A program made the position numbers and the translations under genes. This document shows positions 11,701 to 26,700 of a DNA stretch of 64,000 bases, one piece after another. Within the stretch, counting starts at the first letter, position 1. The number at the start of each line of letters is the position of its first letter. Below the pieces are notes generated by a model, which was not told the origin of the DNA, did no database searches, and saw only the letters and a list, made by a program, of their open reading frames with translations. The DNA lies in contig OX457058.1 of the NCBI GenBank assembly GCA_949752795.1, positions 166,658,223 through 166,722,222 of the forward strand. Reading direction: 5' to 3'. This DNA is from Hyperoodon ampullatus (taxonomy: Eukaryota; Chordata; Mammalia; Artiodactyla; Ziphiidae).

Positions 11701-14700
11701 ACATACACCAGATGTCAAAGTCTTTGTATGGAAAAAAAAGAAGGCAAAATATCTCATTAATTTGTTTAAATTGATTACATGTTGAAATGTTAATGTTCTG
11801 ATATACTAGGTTAAACAAAATACATTATCAAAATTAATTTCACCTCTTTCTTTTCACTTTTTTAACGTGACTACCAGAAAATGTGAAGTTACATATGTGA
11901 CTTGAATTATATTTCTGTTGGTCAATGCTGTCTTGAAGAGTACAAATCTGGAAAATACTCTGGAGTCACTTAGAATGACTACTGTATAAATGCTAGTTAA
12001 TAATTATTTTATAGTATTCCTAAAACGGCAAGTATTTTTCAAATAATATGTTGGTCTGTACATTGCCAAGAAAACAAAAAGACAGTCTTAAACACACACA
12101 AAAATGGGAGGAGGGAGAGCAGGGGATTAGTAACAAAATTACTAATCAGAAGCAACCTACAAAAGAAAAAATGAAAATTACTTCCTCTGGAAAGAAATTC
12201 AACCCTCAGAGTGTATGGACTAAAGGAGGGGATGGCAGTCAACTGCTTTAAAATCTCTACAGGGAAGAAACAGTCTTTCTCCCAGGTCAGTTACTTCATG
12301 AGTTTTTGACACTTTGATGTTTGCACAGTGTTCTTAAGCTACTGATAAATAGCTCACACCTACGAACAAATAACCCATGAAGACGTGAAAACAAATTCTG
12401 GAAGGAAAAGGTGGAGCATCTCAACTGAGAGGCGCCTTACCTGGGCTGACGACCACCCAGCCGCCCCGCTCCTGCTGCTGCATCCACGCTCTCCAGCCTC
12501 GGGCGCCCTTTTCCCCGGCCCTGGGCTCTCCACTGTCCCAAAAGGGCTCAAAGAATTCTACCTGTTCAGGTTTAAAATAAAGAGGTTAGTCTACCTTGTA
12601 CAGAACTGCTAAGTCACTGGGCAAAATCAGTGCTGACTGGCATAAGTGGGGCTTATGATTCTTGAAATCTTGCCTGTCATCAGTCTTGGGAGTAGATATA
12701 CGATACACAAAACAGAAAAAACAATTAGTGTGACAGGCAGCCACCAAGAGAGGCCCCTGTGGCCCTCCCCTGCCCTGAGGTATTCACACCCTTGAATGTG
12801 GGCTGGGCCCAGCGGCTTCTCCTAACAAACAGAATATGGCACAAGGTGATGGGAGGACGCCTCTGAGGTTAGTTACAGAAAGACGGGCCAAGCCCACCAA
12901 AAGGGACCTGCAGCTGGGTGGCAGAGGGACAATTTGCCGGTTCTGACCAGGGACAGTGGCACTGCCAGTTCCCTGAATGCCACTGGGCCCCCTAACTGAT
13001 ACCTGAAGTCATGTTGCTTTCAAGACCTTTGGAGGGGAAGGAGATTCAACGTCTTTTTTTTTTTTTTAATAGAATTACAGTTGATTTACAATATTATATT
13101 ACCAAAGTTTCAACAGGACAGACTGTGAGCTCTAGAGGTCAGGACCACATCTCAATTACAGTAAACCCCCAGCACCTGGCACTGTGCCCAACACACAGGA
13201 GGGACTCAATAAGTGTTTGCTGGGAGACGGCTGAACACGGCGAGCACCTCGTGAACAAACAGGCCTGCAGGGTAAAGCCTGGCCCCTCCCTCAGTCATCT
13301 GGCCACCAGGCCTGCAGCGTGTGGGGGCAGTCTGGCGGCAGCAAGTCCCTATGGAACAAACGTGAACACTTCCATGAACAGGAAACTGAACATGTCATCA
13401 CCTGGCAATCAGGACTTTGAAAGTTGGCCAGTAGGGACTTCCCTGGTGGTTCAGTGGTTAAGACTCCACGCTCCCAATGCAGGGGCCTGGGTTCGATCCC
13501 TGGTCAGGGAACTAGATCTCATATGCCACAACTAGAGATTGCATGCCACAGCTAAGGAGCCCGTGAGCTGCAGCTAAAGGAGCTGGCAAGCCACAACTAA
13601 GGAGACCTGGTGCAACCAAATAAATAAATAAATATTAAAAAAAAAAAAAAGTGAGCCAGTAACCTGTTCAATGAAAGCTTTTGCAAGAAACCTCTTGAAG
13701 AAAAACGAGCAGGCTTCAAAGGGCAGGAGCAGGATGACCCAGCCTGAGCCCCCGTCTGCATCCAGGAGAGCCACAGGAGGGCCAGGCCCTGCGCTCCGAG
13801 TGCAGGCAGCCACCTCGGCAAGGGGAACCGGGAGGACTACACTCCCTCTTTACAGGATTTGCTCTTATAAAAGGGATGGCAGGGCTTCCCTGGTGACTCA
13901 GTGGTTGAGAGTCCGCCTGCCGATGCAGGGGACACGGGTTCGTGCCCCGGTCCGGGAAGATCCCACATGCCGCGGAGCGGCTGGGCCCGTGAGCCATGGC
14001 CGCTGAGCCTGCGCGTCCGGAGCCTGTGCTCCGCGGCGGGAGGGGCCACAGCAGTGAGAGGCCCGCGTACCGCAAAAAAAATAATAAATAAATAAATAAA
14101 AGGGATGGCAGAAGCGCAGTCAAGGAAAAGAAGGTTTGTTTTTTTAAGTGTGATGAATGGTTATAACCAATTCATTTATTCCACAGAAACACAGACCAGT
14201 AATCCCAGACTCTGCCTGTTTTCTGTTGTACCACTCTGTTTATGGTAACAGTGTCTCTCAGTTACAAAGGTATGGAATGTCATTAAATAAAAGCTTCAAA
14301 GTTGTCATACACATGCTTTGAAATTACAGACCTCTTACTCACTGGGTGCCCACCACCTTCAGCTCGGTGCCAACAAGCACTGGTCCCTACTGTGTGCTGG
14401 GAACATGTATTAAGTTGAGGTGTGGTCATGCCCTCAAGAGTATTTAAAGCCTCAAGTGCGTGGGCCAGCCCTGGGTGATGCTTCTGTCCTGGGCAGCGCC
14501 CCCCAAGCCCATCAGCAACCGCTCCCACCCCAGAGGGTGTCAGCAAAGGGGTGGGGGTGAGGGCAATTTCGATCCTGACCCCCAGCACATACCCCAGGCT
14601 CCGCAGAGAGGCTAAGAACCACTTCTGCAGCACAGCACGTTATTCAAACAGCAAAACGTGTCTTAAAATAACTGTGTTATCTGGCTTTTTATACTAATAA

Positions 14701-17700
14701 TCAGTTAGACCAATACTAACCAATATTCTTTAACCCAATTTTGTCTAGGAAAAAAAGGTTAAAAATAAGGATGATAAAAAGTCTTTACAGGCAGTTCATG
14801 AAAGCTCCACAAGATGGAGACCGTAGCCTGTCACGAAAGACCTTTGAAAGTTCACCATAAATTCAGATGTCCAATCCATCTCTCATCAGACCCTCTTTGC
14901 TGAGTAGAAAACTGAGTTTTCTTGAGTGGAAAAAGGGAAAAGAAGGTTTTCTTATTTGGATAGTTCTACGGTAAGTTTTTTCTATTGCTTCACATCACAA
15001 ATATTGGCAATGTTCCCTCATCTTCTAAATGCCTAACCCCCCCAGCCCTACCCACCCCCAGTCAGGATCGGTGTTGACAAAGCACCAACATGTAATTTCA
15101 CTTGCAACTCCAGCAAAGATTTTAGGTGGTGGAAAGGTCCACCAGGGGAGAGACACGAGACCCAGATTAGAATCCACAGAGGCAGGAGAGAGGACCACAG
15201 TTTAAAGGGCATGACAACTGCCTGCCTGGAGGGCGGGGGCAACTAGCATTTAAACACGGGCAGTAAGTAAGGGAAAGAAAAGGAACACAAGTGAATCTTT
15301 GTATTTGGGGAGGTGGAGGGATCGTCTTTCCTCTCTCCATGTTTCACTACTTTCATTACGGAATTTTCCTTGGATTGCCAGAATATTTCTGAGGAACAAT
15401 CCTCAACAGGACTGATATAAAGGAGGATATAAATATTTAAAAAATACGACCACCACCCCCCATTATCCACAACCCCCCACGAAAGAGGGAGGGGGGAGGG
15501 AGAGAGATGGAGATGGGGTGGGGGGACTCAAGCAGGACTTGCACCTGTCCTTTGGTAGGCAGGTCTTTCACACTGTCGGGTTTGAAGAAGGTGAAGTCAA
15601 CCATGGCCTGGAACAGAGAGACGGCCTTCTCGGAGTGACCAGCCTGCCGCAGAAAGTGGCACTGCTGAAGAAAGAGGGCTGCAGGCAGGGAGAGCAAAGG
15701 GGAAGAACCCCGGTTAACACCCAAAAAGGGAGAGAACATAACTCCTACAGACATGCAGTTCAACACCCAGAACATCTCTTCCCTGAAATTAGTGACTGTT
15801 AATATTTTCAAAGCTGTGGGACATACATGTCCTGATTTTAAAGGACTCAAATAGTACTGCAGTGAAAGTACATTCTCATTTTCATGTGAAACTATCACAG
15901 AGTTCGAATAGTAACAATAAAATAAGGCAAGAGGATGGTCTGAATATTGGTTATCAAATACTCAAAGCTCATTAATATGAGAAAAATTCTAGGAAAAGGA
16001 TGGCGTCATAGATTTTTTATCAGAAAGCAAAGATCTGTACTCAACTGATCACTAGATGGCATTATTCACCAGCAGTTTTCATTGTGTACTCAGTCCGCTG
16101 TAAACAAATCAGGGTTCCATGTTTGAAAATTTCAGTTCATTTTAACTGTGGTACAATTCCATCTACTAAATACCATTAAGCTGTTTGAGCTCGTCACAAA
16201 GGATATCAAACATGAGACTCTTTAAGTCAGTGGAGTAAATGCTTATTATTTCTAGAGCAATATATTTCTATCTTTAGAAATTAGTAGCACTATTCGATCG
16301 CAGGGATTTGATCAAATAAACACCTGCTACATGCCAGACACTGAGCTAGACTCACCATATCTTATCTTAGCTGACATGCGCAACAATCAGGTAAAGCAGG
16401 TATTGTACTATTGCTGCTGAGGGAGAAACTAGAGCTCAAACAGGTTAAGGAACCTATCCAAGGTCACACCAGAACCCATGAAGGGCAAACTCAGGATTCA
16501 AGTCAAGAGTGACACTCTCCAGCTCCCGTGCCTCATTACTGGACAAAATTTATATTCTAGTCTCCTTCAGGACCTGCCAAAAATGGCAACAGTATAATAA
16601 TAGCAAAAACCTACATCTATCAGTGATTTCCAGCCAGTCAGGGCATCCCGCAAACACTAGTGCCTCAGACCCTATGCTATAATGGGTCAGATGAGCAGTG
16701 CAGGCATCTCAGTAGAGAAGGCCACCAACAGCCAAAGCAGTTAAGAGACTTGACTACATTTACCTGATTAATAAGTAGAAAAGTTGGAACTTCTAGTCTG
16801 GTGATATTTTCCGAACCCTACTGGCTCTAATGCCCCACCACCAAGAAGCTGGAGGGGGAGAACCTGTTATCAAAAGGAGTCATAATATCTTTTTTAAAAA
16901 TCAGTTTTATCGACTTAGACATTCCTAAAATAAACTGAAAACAAATCTTCATTTTCAACTTAGCCAAAAGAAAGTACAGCTCCTCCCGCCTACGAGGATC
17001 TGGTCATCATCTCCTTACCAAACATGGCCTCCTCAGTGCCAGGCAGCTCAGGGTGAGACAAGATGCTGCCGTCCTTAACAGCAGACAAAGTACTCAAGCA
17101 TTTTCCATAAAGACTCTGAATTTTTGATATGGAAAAGGTGCTAAACTGGCTCTGGCAAAATAAAAGGTATTTCTGCCAAAGGGCTGTATTGTTGGGATGT
17201 AAAAATATCAGTTTCTGCCACTCTTTGACCAGAGTGGAGGGCTCCCAGAACTCGGTGCAGAGCTGCAGCTTGGCGAGTTTCAGATCCACGCTGCTCGGGT
17301 TGCTTTCCACGGCCCGTTCCAGAATGGCCAGCTTCTTCTCCAGAACCAGCCTCAGGGACCGCTTCTGCTTTTCCTGCTCTCCTTCCTCGATGGCGTACAG
17401 GCCCGGACTTCTCATGACCTCGTCCTCAACAACAAAAACACCAATTTACAAATGCAAATGGAAGTGGGGGACCCTCAGGATTTCAAGGCTGCTTGTAGAG
17501 TGACTTATAAGCCCCTAACGGTTTCTCACCTCTCAAAATGAATTGTTATTCAGACATGTTTGATCTTGTGTTTAGTTCACCTAATTTACCTATCCACTCT
17601 CTGTCATTTTAAACTTAGATTTATGTATCAATAACTAGCATGCAATGTCTTGAAAACCTTTTCTGAAGAGCCAGTTTTACCAATAACACAGCCAAATGTA

Positions 17701-20700
17701 GGACAAATATGATAATTATATAAGTGGTTCAAAAAGATAAGTGGGACGAAGACAAATCCATGTGTTCCAGAAGGGGAGCACATAGCTCTAACTACGTCAT
17801 TGCACGGGCAGCCCCTCTTTGCAATTCTGTGCACTTCGCATGTTCTGTTTGTATTTCAGGAACGCCTCCCCCTGCCTGGTTAGCATCTACTGTTCTTTCA
17901 CGATTCTGTTCAAGTTTCACCATCCGTTGGAAGCCATTTCTTACTCCCTAGTGGCAAGTCACCCCCTCATTCCATCCCCAAATTAGATGTTATAGCATTT
18001 ATTACCCCAGATGGCATTTATCCTTCCTCACTGGGCTTTTGAGTAAACTCAAGGCAAGGGCTGAATTCTAGTTATCTTTAAAGGCCCGGCACCAGGGTTC
18101 CTCCTAGGAGCTCAAAAATCACTGCAGAGTAAATCAGTGCCCCAAATTAAGACCGTCATTCTAAGGTAAGAGAACTGGGACAGTGACACTTACCTGAAAA
18201 GCAACAAATGCCATCCACAGCTGAATATCCCGAGGATTCTCCCAAACCCTCCTGTTAAACTCCTCCACCTTGGCCTTGAGAAGCACGTTCTCTCTGTTGG
18301 GCTGTGAATCTGGCTGCTTGGATTCTTGCCCTGAAGGACCCCGGCCTTGTAACCACTGCGTGGTGGCTTCATCATAAATCCCCAGAGGGTTCAACCAGGT
18401 TGTAACAGGGGAAACCACATCCTCTGCACCCTTCACTGGGATAAATGAGATCGACTCTGATGAGGGAGGTTCAGTTTTACTGCTAATGGCAACTCCGTCA
18501 ATGTTCATTAATCCCACACTCTTCTTTGTAAAGTAGCGCTCGATATGCTTGTGTGACCGCTTCTTTGCTGTGGAAGTCCCCTCCCAAGATATACACTGCT
18601 TCTTAGGGTTAATGCCAAGGCAGGAGTCTCCTTTCCTCTTGTATCTTATATTTGAAAAAGAAAACAAGTTACTGAGAGAACATGTGCCCTGGATCCAAAT
18701 CACTGAAGACCCAGCAGACACACTCTGTTCTGCAAGTTAACTGCATACATTCAAATTCACCTTCCCTTCAAATTGCTTCTATTTAGAGAAGTACAAGGAT
18801 TAGCTGTTAACTTTTTCTGCCTGACTTATTCCTCTAACATGACTCTTTGTTTACGTCTCATGAATTTAAGATCACGCCTGTCTTCCAGATCTTAGTAACT
18901 TATATTCTCCTGCAGCTTTGTACAGCACTGTCCCATACATTATGTCATCTGAACATCACAATCATGTGTGACAGGCAAGGCGGAAATCATCTCCTCTTTT
19001 ACACCATTCCTAGATGAGGACGCTGAGACCTCAGGTGACGCTAGGTCATCCGTCTCCTAGACCAGTCCCTTTTTCTCAGTACTGCCCTGTGTCCCTACTT
19101 AAGATAACAGAGAGGTCTAAGATTCTTTTTTTAATCCTGAAACAAAGTATGTCAAATAAAATTACATTTGGCTATTTTCTACTCTACAGGAAAAGAGGCT
19201 GGGTTCTGAAATGCTTTTATGGATCATGTAGGCGTCCCCAGAGTTAAACACGAGACTACTGAATATGTGCACAAAAGCTAAGGAAAACTGTGCACACTTT
19301 TCTGTATGTATGTTATACAAACAACCCAATTAAAAAATGGGCAAAAGATCTGAACAGAAATGTCACAAAAGATATGAATGACCAATAAGCACATAAAGTG
19401 GTCAACATCATTAGTCATCAAGGAAAAGCAATCAAAACCACAGTGAGATACAGCACAGGCCCACCAGACAGCTAAAATTAAAAGGACTGACAATACCAAA
19501 TGTTGGCAAATGATCTGTGGAGTAACCGGGACTCTCATATGCTGTTGGTGGGAATGTAAACTGGTACAATCACTTTGGGAAAAGGTCTGGCAGTTTCTTA
19601 AAAAAACTAAACACAGACCTTACCCTATGACCTAGCAATTCTATTCCTAGGTATTTACCCAAGAAAAAGGAAACCACATGTCTACACAAAGAGCTGTGCA
19701 CAAATGTTCTCAGCAGCTTTATTCCTTACAGCCAAATACTGGAAAAAGTCCAGGTGTCCATCAATAGAAGAATGGATGAACAAATGGTGGTATGGCCATT
19801 GATGGAATACTCCCACCAGGAAGAGGAACAAACTACTGATAAATGCCATAGCATGGATGAAACTCAAAAACATTATGCCGAGTGAAAGGAGCCAGACACA
19901 ATGGAGCACACGCTATATGATTCCATTTATATGAAATTCTAGAATAGACCATACTAATTGATGGTGGAAAAAAATTAGAATGGTAATCTTCTCTAGGGAG
20001 GTGGGGTGTGGACTGAGTGGAAAGGAGCCTGGGGAAACTTCTTGGGGTCATAGTAATGTCCTCTATTTTCATAGGTGTCTGGGTTACACAGGTATATGCA
20101 TTTGTCAAACTCAGCAAATAAAGATGTGGATTATTACACTGTAAGTAAATTTTAAATCAAAAGAAAAAATAAGCAAATCTTGAACTCTAGCCAATGATAT
20201 GCACATTGAAGTATTTAGGGGGCAGTGTATTGATTTCTGCAGTTTACTTTGAAACGCATCCAAAAATTAAGATGGGTGGGTAGACAGCCGCATGGACACG
20301 TATGTGACAAGGCAAGCACAGAGACATTAATGGTAGAACGCAGGGCATGGCTATATGAGTGCTCACTGTAAAATTCTTTCGACTTTGGCTGTATTTTTAA
20401 ATTTTTTCACAATAAAATGCTGTGGAGAGAAAAAAGCAAGAGAGAGGTGCTGCCATCTTCTGTCAACTCCCAGGGAGCTTCTCTTCCACATCATCCTGGT
20501 CCAGCTCCATCACCTCCTCTCCTTCCTCACTGTCAACAGAGACCTGAGAAGCTCTCTGCTTGCCTGTGCCTCCCCCACTGCTCTACTGTAGTGATTCCAC
20601 TTTGCGGGAATAGTTTCTCTCACACACACGAGTTTTCTCTCAAACCCTTTCTCTTTATCCTCTCTCCCGTTCCTCCTGGATTATCTCTGGATAATCTCTC

Positions 20701-23700
20701 TCCTTTCCATTTATGAGTCAAACAACTTTAGCAAAGGGGTGATGAGATAAAATAGGCTAAAACAGCTCTACATAAGCCTTTCATCCCCTAAGAAACAAAT
20801 TTTAAGTTAAAAACTAGTTTTGTTTTCCTTAATTACTATTTTATTTTCACTAAAAATGAACAAGATTTTAGATATTCAATCTCTTAAAAAATGTTTTCTG
20901 ACTTTAAAACTGCATTTTGTAAAACTGATTTTAATAGCTTCCTTTTATAGCAAATTTGATGAAAATGATAAAGGAGAAAAAAGAATGCTACTGGCCTACA
21001 TTATTAAGTATCAACTTTCAGATAATGTGCATATGCATATATTCACATATATACATACACACATCCTTTTTTAAAATAGCTGATATATAGCTTCAGGCTT
21101 TCCTCCCTACTTTTAAGCATTTCCCCATACCATTAGTTTTAGAAAATACAATTTTTATTGGCTTCAAACTGGTTCATTGGAAGAGTGTGTCATAATTTAT
21201 TTAATCATTTCCCTACTGTTGGATATTTAGGTTCTATACAATTTATCACTTATCACAGAACCTCAATAATTGGACAGAACCTAGGGTTAATGCAATAGTT
21301 CCCCAAATAAAGGCACTTTCCTATAAAATCCTTACCAAATAATCAGCTAGTCTTCACTTGAATAATTCCAGAGGTAGGGACCCCCACTTTGTTTGGAGGT
21401 TCAGTGAATGATATCACATGTATCTAATTTAAATAAATTCAGATACAGGTACTTAGTCACCTCCCCCCAAAAAAAGAGAGAGAGAGAGAAAGAAAGAAAG
21501 AGTGAAAGAAATGAAAAGAAAAGAAAAAGGGAAAGGGTTTGGGAAGAGAATATGTTTAAATCAAACACCCAGTTCTGCCCTGAATCCACTCAGTGGGTCT
21601 GAGCCCCAGAGTAAGCTGGGCTGAGCAACATGAATTTGCCTTTCCTTTGGCGAATTCAATTCACACATGCCTTCTCAGTGTCTGACTGCCTAGGTCCAAA
21701 TTCCAACTCCACCATTTACTAGCTGGGTGACCATGACCAAGTTTTAAAAAACAAACAAACAAACAAACTGTGCCTCAGTTTCCTTGTCTGTAAAACAGGG
21801 ATAATAACAGTACCTTATGTCAGAGAATTGCTAGGATGATCAAAAAAGTTTATATATGTAAAGTCCTGGGACTTCCCTGGTGGCGCAGTGGTTAAGAATC
21901 CGCCTGCCAATGCAGGGGACATGGGTTCAATCCCTGGTCAGGGAATTAGATCCCACATGCTGCAGAGCAACTAAGCCTGTGTGCCACAACTACTGAGCCT
22001 GTGCTCTAGAGCCCGCGAGCCACAACTACTGAGCCCACGCACCACAACTGCTGAAGCCCGCACGCCTAGAGCCTGTGCTCTGCAACGAGAAGCCACCGCA
22101 ATGAGAAGCCTGTGCACCGCAACGAAGAGTAGCCCCCGCTCGCCGCAACTAGAGAAAGCCCACACGCAGCAACGAAGACCCAACGCAACCAAAAATAACT
22201 AAATAAATAAATAGAAAAAAAATTAAATTATATATGTAAAGTCCTTAGCCATACAGTAAGGACTAGATAAGTTTAAATTATTATTATTATTTCATACAAC
22301 TTGGCTCCTAAACTTAAGCCAATTATTTCATCTGGTATATAGCCAAAGAAACAATAATCTCTTCCAAAAATGGAGAAAAAACTAGCTGAACTTCACTGAC
22401 AGATAGTATATTAGTCCTACGGAATTTTCCAAAGGTAATTCTGACTTGTTATACACTAACTTTAGAACCTGACCCTTGCTTACGACAGTGCTCCAAAACA
22501 CACATCATTGCTGGGATGCTCACACTCTTAGATCGCTTTTATGCTGAGCCAGACTTCCACTCACTGGTCCCGGTTCTGCTTCCCAAGTTACACAGAACAT
22601 TGCCAACCCACCTTCCAAAAGACAGTCCAACAAAGCCTACAAAACGACGACCATATCCCTGACAGGGGCCAAATACCCACAAGCCCTCACCTCATCCTCA
22701 CGCGATGGCCTTAGCCAAGTGTCTGCTCACCTTCCTCTCAATGCTCTTGGTTTGTCAGTATCCCTCTTAAAAAGTGTGAAAACTCAGTACCTGACACAGT
22801 ATTCCCACCGTCCCCTGAGCAGCTCAGAGTACCATGGGACCAACACTTTCTCAGACCTGGACACCAACAGTTGTACCGCTATTAATCTGGGCAAGACTTG
22901 CCTCACTTAAGTTTTAGTAATTTACTAGGAAATCACACCAATGCCCTAAGCCCTTTGTAGTAGTCTCTTTGTGGTTTAGATTAATAAAGTTGTCTTTAAT
23001 TACTCTTCCTGAGCTCTGGGCCATTGATTAACAGAGGCTCAAGAGCCACTCTCTGTTCATATTTTTTCTTTTTTTCAATCTATTACTAAATAATAACTCT
23101 TTCTATTTGCACACCAATTTCTAATTTCATAGCAAATATTTTTGATATTTGAGTGTAAGGCACAGCAGGCGTTACAATTCCCAATTTACAACTGAAGAAA
23201 TGGAAGCTCAGAAAAGTTAAGAGACTTGCCTGGGATTATATTACTAGTCAACAGCAAAGTCAGAATGAGAACCAGAGTCTTCTGTTTCCCAGCCTAGAAA
23301 ATGCCCTACCACCCAACCTGTCTCTTCTTTTTTTTGTGTGGACAGTTGGAAGAACATCTGAAGTCAGAGAAATACAGGTTTAAACCCCAACTCTCCTGCT
23401 TCCTGGTTGTATGACCTTGAGAAGGTACTTCATCTCTGAGATTCCTTTCCTCGTTGGTAAAATCAGAGTGCCCCCTCCTCATGGAGGAGCTGTGAGGGTC
23501 AGACAGGCTAGCATCGGTGAGAGAACACACACAGGAGCAGGCTACATACTTCATGCCAAGCCAGCATTTGCTGTGTATCCCCACATCTGCGGCATGAAAA
23601 ACCGCACAGGACTTTAGGGAGCATTAAAATCATTCTAAAAATACACAAATACACTTTAAATATGATAGTCATTTACTCCCTGCCATGAGGTTTTAGTAGA

Positions 23701-26700
23701 CAGTATGGAGATAAAAATATGCACCAAAAAAAACTGATATAAACTCATCATAGAGGAAATTTTAGTTGGAGTTGCTTATGTGGTGAGTTACAGTGTCACA
23801 ATGAGTGACAACATGACTAAAATGTGGAGGTGCAGAAAAGTAATGGGAACTAAAATTTACTTTAAAAACTAATTAGCCCATGAAGAATGATAATGATCTT
23901 CAAGGCCTCCTCTTGGCCATATATTCCATGATTCTCTACCTTCAGTTTTCATTACCTATAAGCTGTTTGGGAACAGAGACTGTGTATTATTGTTCTTACA
24001 AAGTACTAAGTGTCTAAAGGGTTTATTGAGGATTCAAATATTTTTGATTGACAGATTAGAGGAGAAAAGTTTAAACTCATTACTGAAGGAAATACCATCA
24101 GCTATTTTTACGATTATCTGGTGACGTATGTATGCTGGAAACAGTTTGAAAAAGTCATTACCATTTAATGTCATTTTTAAAAATGGCATGTGTGCGTTGC
24201 AGGGGGTGGATAAATAAAAGGGCTTTGTAACTTCTAAGAACGGCATATAGATTAGACCAAATGGTTTACGGAGAGTCACAATTATTTCAAGGTATTTTTC
24301 GGTTCATTCATTCTACAAATATTCATTGAACACCTACTATGCCACACACTATGCCAAGCACCATGGCTAAATAAGATTAATCTGACCTGGGTCCTGATCT
24401 CAAGGTTTAAAATTTTATTTTAGAATGTGAGATCACTCACCTTCTATCGTATATGCCTACACAAGTTAACAGTGGATAAAAGTCAACAGAGTCGATGGCG
24501 GGGGTGAGGAGGCAAAGAGACGCAGACAGTGCTGAGAGAGCACAGAGGAGAAGGAAGTTCCCTCCCACCAGGGAAAGCCAGGGAGAGCTGTACAATGGAT
24601 ACCTTGCTACATCTCCTCGGTAAAGAGACTTATATTCCCAGTTTGCAGGATCCGGCTTCTTATCTGTTCTGAAGGTTTCTCCCGTCAGAGCCTGAACGTC
24701 CTCAAGCCAAACAAAGTGACGTCCAATATCAGCAGTGGCATTATTTTCTTGGCTGTGGGACAAAGGAAGGCGAACAAGAAAAGGGAAGAGGCACTTAGAA
24801 ATCTCCCAGTTACATATTTCACGTTTCAGAAATGTGAAAGTTACACATTTCAAACTCCATACAGCATCAAGCACACCTAAGTACATAAAATGTGCACATG
24901 CCATAAAAATGGGAAGAGGACTCCTACTCTGGAGAAAGTTTTAAAATACAGAGCAAAAACTGTCAACACTAAGTGACCTTTACCAAGAAATGAAGTCAAC
25001 TTATCCCAGAAATAGATGTGAAGGATATAGGTGTTTTTTTAAAAAATAATTCATTTAAATGATTATAACTTGATTTTCAAGTATATTTATAAACAAGGTT
25101 TTTTCTAAAAAAAAAAAAAAAAAAAGAGAGAGAGAGAAAAATAAGGCTGCCCTAACTTTGCCTAACTTACTTGAAAGTGCTCAGATAATTTATTCCAATT
25201 AAAAACAACAACAGCAACAAAGCCACAGTTCTCAATTCTTCAGTCTTGTGTGCTACTGTATAGGCATGGTCTAAGTCTCATTTTTATAGTCTGGGCTCTG
25301 TGTAGGGTGTTTTGCCTATACGTCCGGACCTCTATCTAAAGCACAGAGAGTCCACTATAAGACAAGACCCTTATTTATCCCTTTGAACCAATTTGGTACT
25401 TGGCAGACTTTCAGATACAAAGGGAACCAGTTCCCTAGGAGTCAAAGAAGAGGGAGGTTTCTTTCTGGCATCTAACATCTTTCTTCCTCTAAAGAAAATC
25501 AGTTCATAATGCTGCTGACACAAGAAAGTGCCAAAGTAGTCAAAACAGCCATTAAGTGTTGTTCCATCTTTGCTTTTTGGCTCTGCCTAGATAGAAATAA
25601 AGATTCTAACGGCTTCTAAATCAATTATTGGCTGAATGGTATTTCAGGGACACAAAGTAGCTACTCAATAAATATTTGTTGAATGATGCATCTCGGGTTA
25701 AAATACATGGTGATTTTTAACACATTCCCCTCCAGAACAACTGTGGAGGGTTTTCTGATGACAAAAACTGAAAGGGGCAGCAAAGGGAGAGAAAGAGATC
25801 GATGCATTCCAGAAAGAAATGGAAAGCCAGTGCGGAGAGGGGGCGGGAAGGGCCAGGCTGCAGACCACCCCTGGGGGGCAACAAGCCCTCATTCCTCCCC
25901 TGCTGGGTACTGCGGTCAGGAAGCAGGCTGTGGTCTAGGCTGTGTACGAGGAAGGAAGCGTCTCCCCCGAAGGTGAAGAAGAGCTCATCCTAGGACACAA
26001 AGGTCAGTTATAAGCTGTGACCTCTGGGGAAGCTGTCCCTCCATCACCCTGAAATAGAGTCCCATATGGTATGCAACCCACCCCTCCCTCCAGGCCGCTT
26101 TCCTGACATCATGGAAAGACTCTCACAACTCAGTAATATCTTACTCCCTGTCTGTACAGAAATAAACGATTCTTCCAGGTCACCGTCCCAGGAACAGACT
26201 GCAGAAGTGAGTAGTGAGAAAGTAAAAGACAAAGACACGAACAATCCACTCTGATCTTAATGGGGATATTCTACAAAATGTCAACAGACTTAAAAATGCT
26301 GTCTGGATCAGAAAACTATCAAGAGGCTGTAAAGATCACCTCTGATGTGGTTAAGCACAGGCTGAAAATAACTACCTTTCAAGTTCTTATGGTCCTTCCT
26401 GTACAGTTTCAGGAAATCCTTTAAAACTCATTTTCCTCAGCCATAAAAAAGATAAAGATGAGTCTTCAGAACACACAGCAATGAATGTATTTTGCTTTGA
26501 AGACATACTAAAAAAGCAACAATATCAATGGTATATTCATCCATTCATTCATGTAACAAAAACGTACTTGAGCGTTTACTCCACATCAGGCCCAGTGCCA
26601 ACCGCTGGGGGGACTCAAAGGCAAGCAAGGTGGGGTGGTTCCCGCCCACAGAAATTCAGCCAAGTTCGAAACCTTGCTGCTAGACTCCTGTATTCCTTCC

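Larger units (their letters stand above)
8035..12440 (-). other. NRDE2 intron 8
   Basis: Contains MER5A-like hAT elements (8305-8516, 11612-11935), an L1 nested in an L1 (8745-10240) and unique-looking AT-rich DNA (10250-11600, 11940-12400). Confidence 0.75.
12562..15544 (-). other. NRDE2 intron 7
   Basis: Contains an L2 3' end (13115-13225), an older CHR/Bov-type SINE (13438-13645) and a young CHR SINE (13882-14097). 14120-15480 shows nothing I can name. Confidence 0.75.
18645..24602 (-). other. NRDE2 intron 4
   Basis: Holds MIR copies (18910-19050, 21680-21845, 23150-23520), an old L1 3' piece (19288-20155), an L1-type 3' end (20215-20430), an old long CHR SINE (21868-22228) and a GA-rich run (21474-21530). 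22300-23050 and 23600-24300 show nothing I can name. Confidence 0.75.

Noticed and set aside
13011..13535. 174-codon plus-strand open frame
   Set aside because: It crosses an L2 tail and runs into a tRNA-derived SINE; chance opening.
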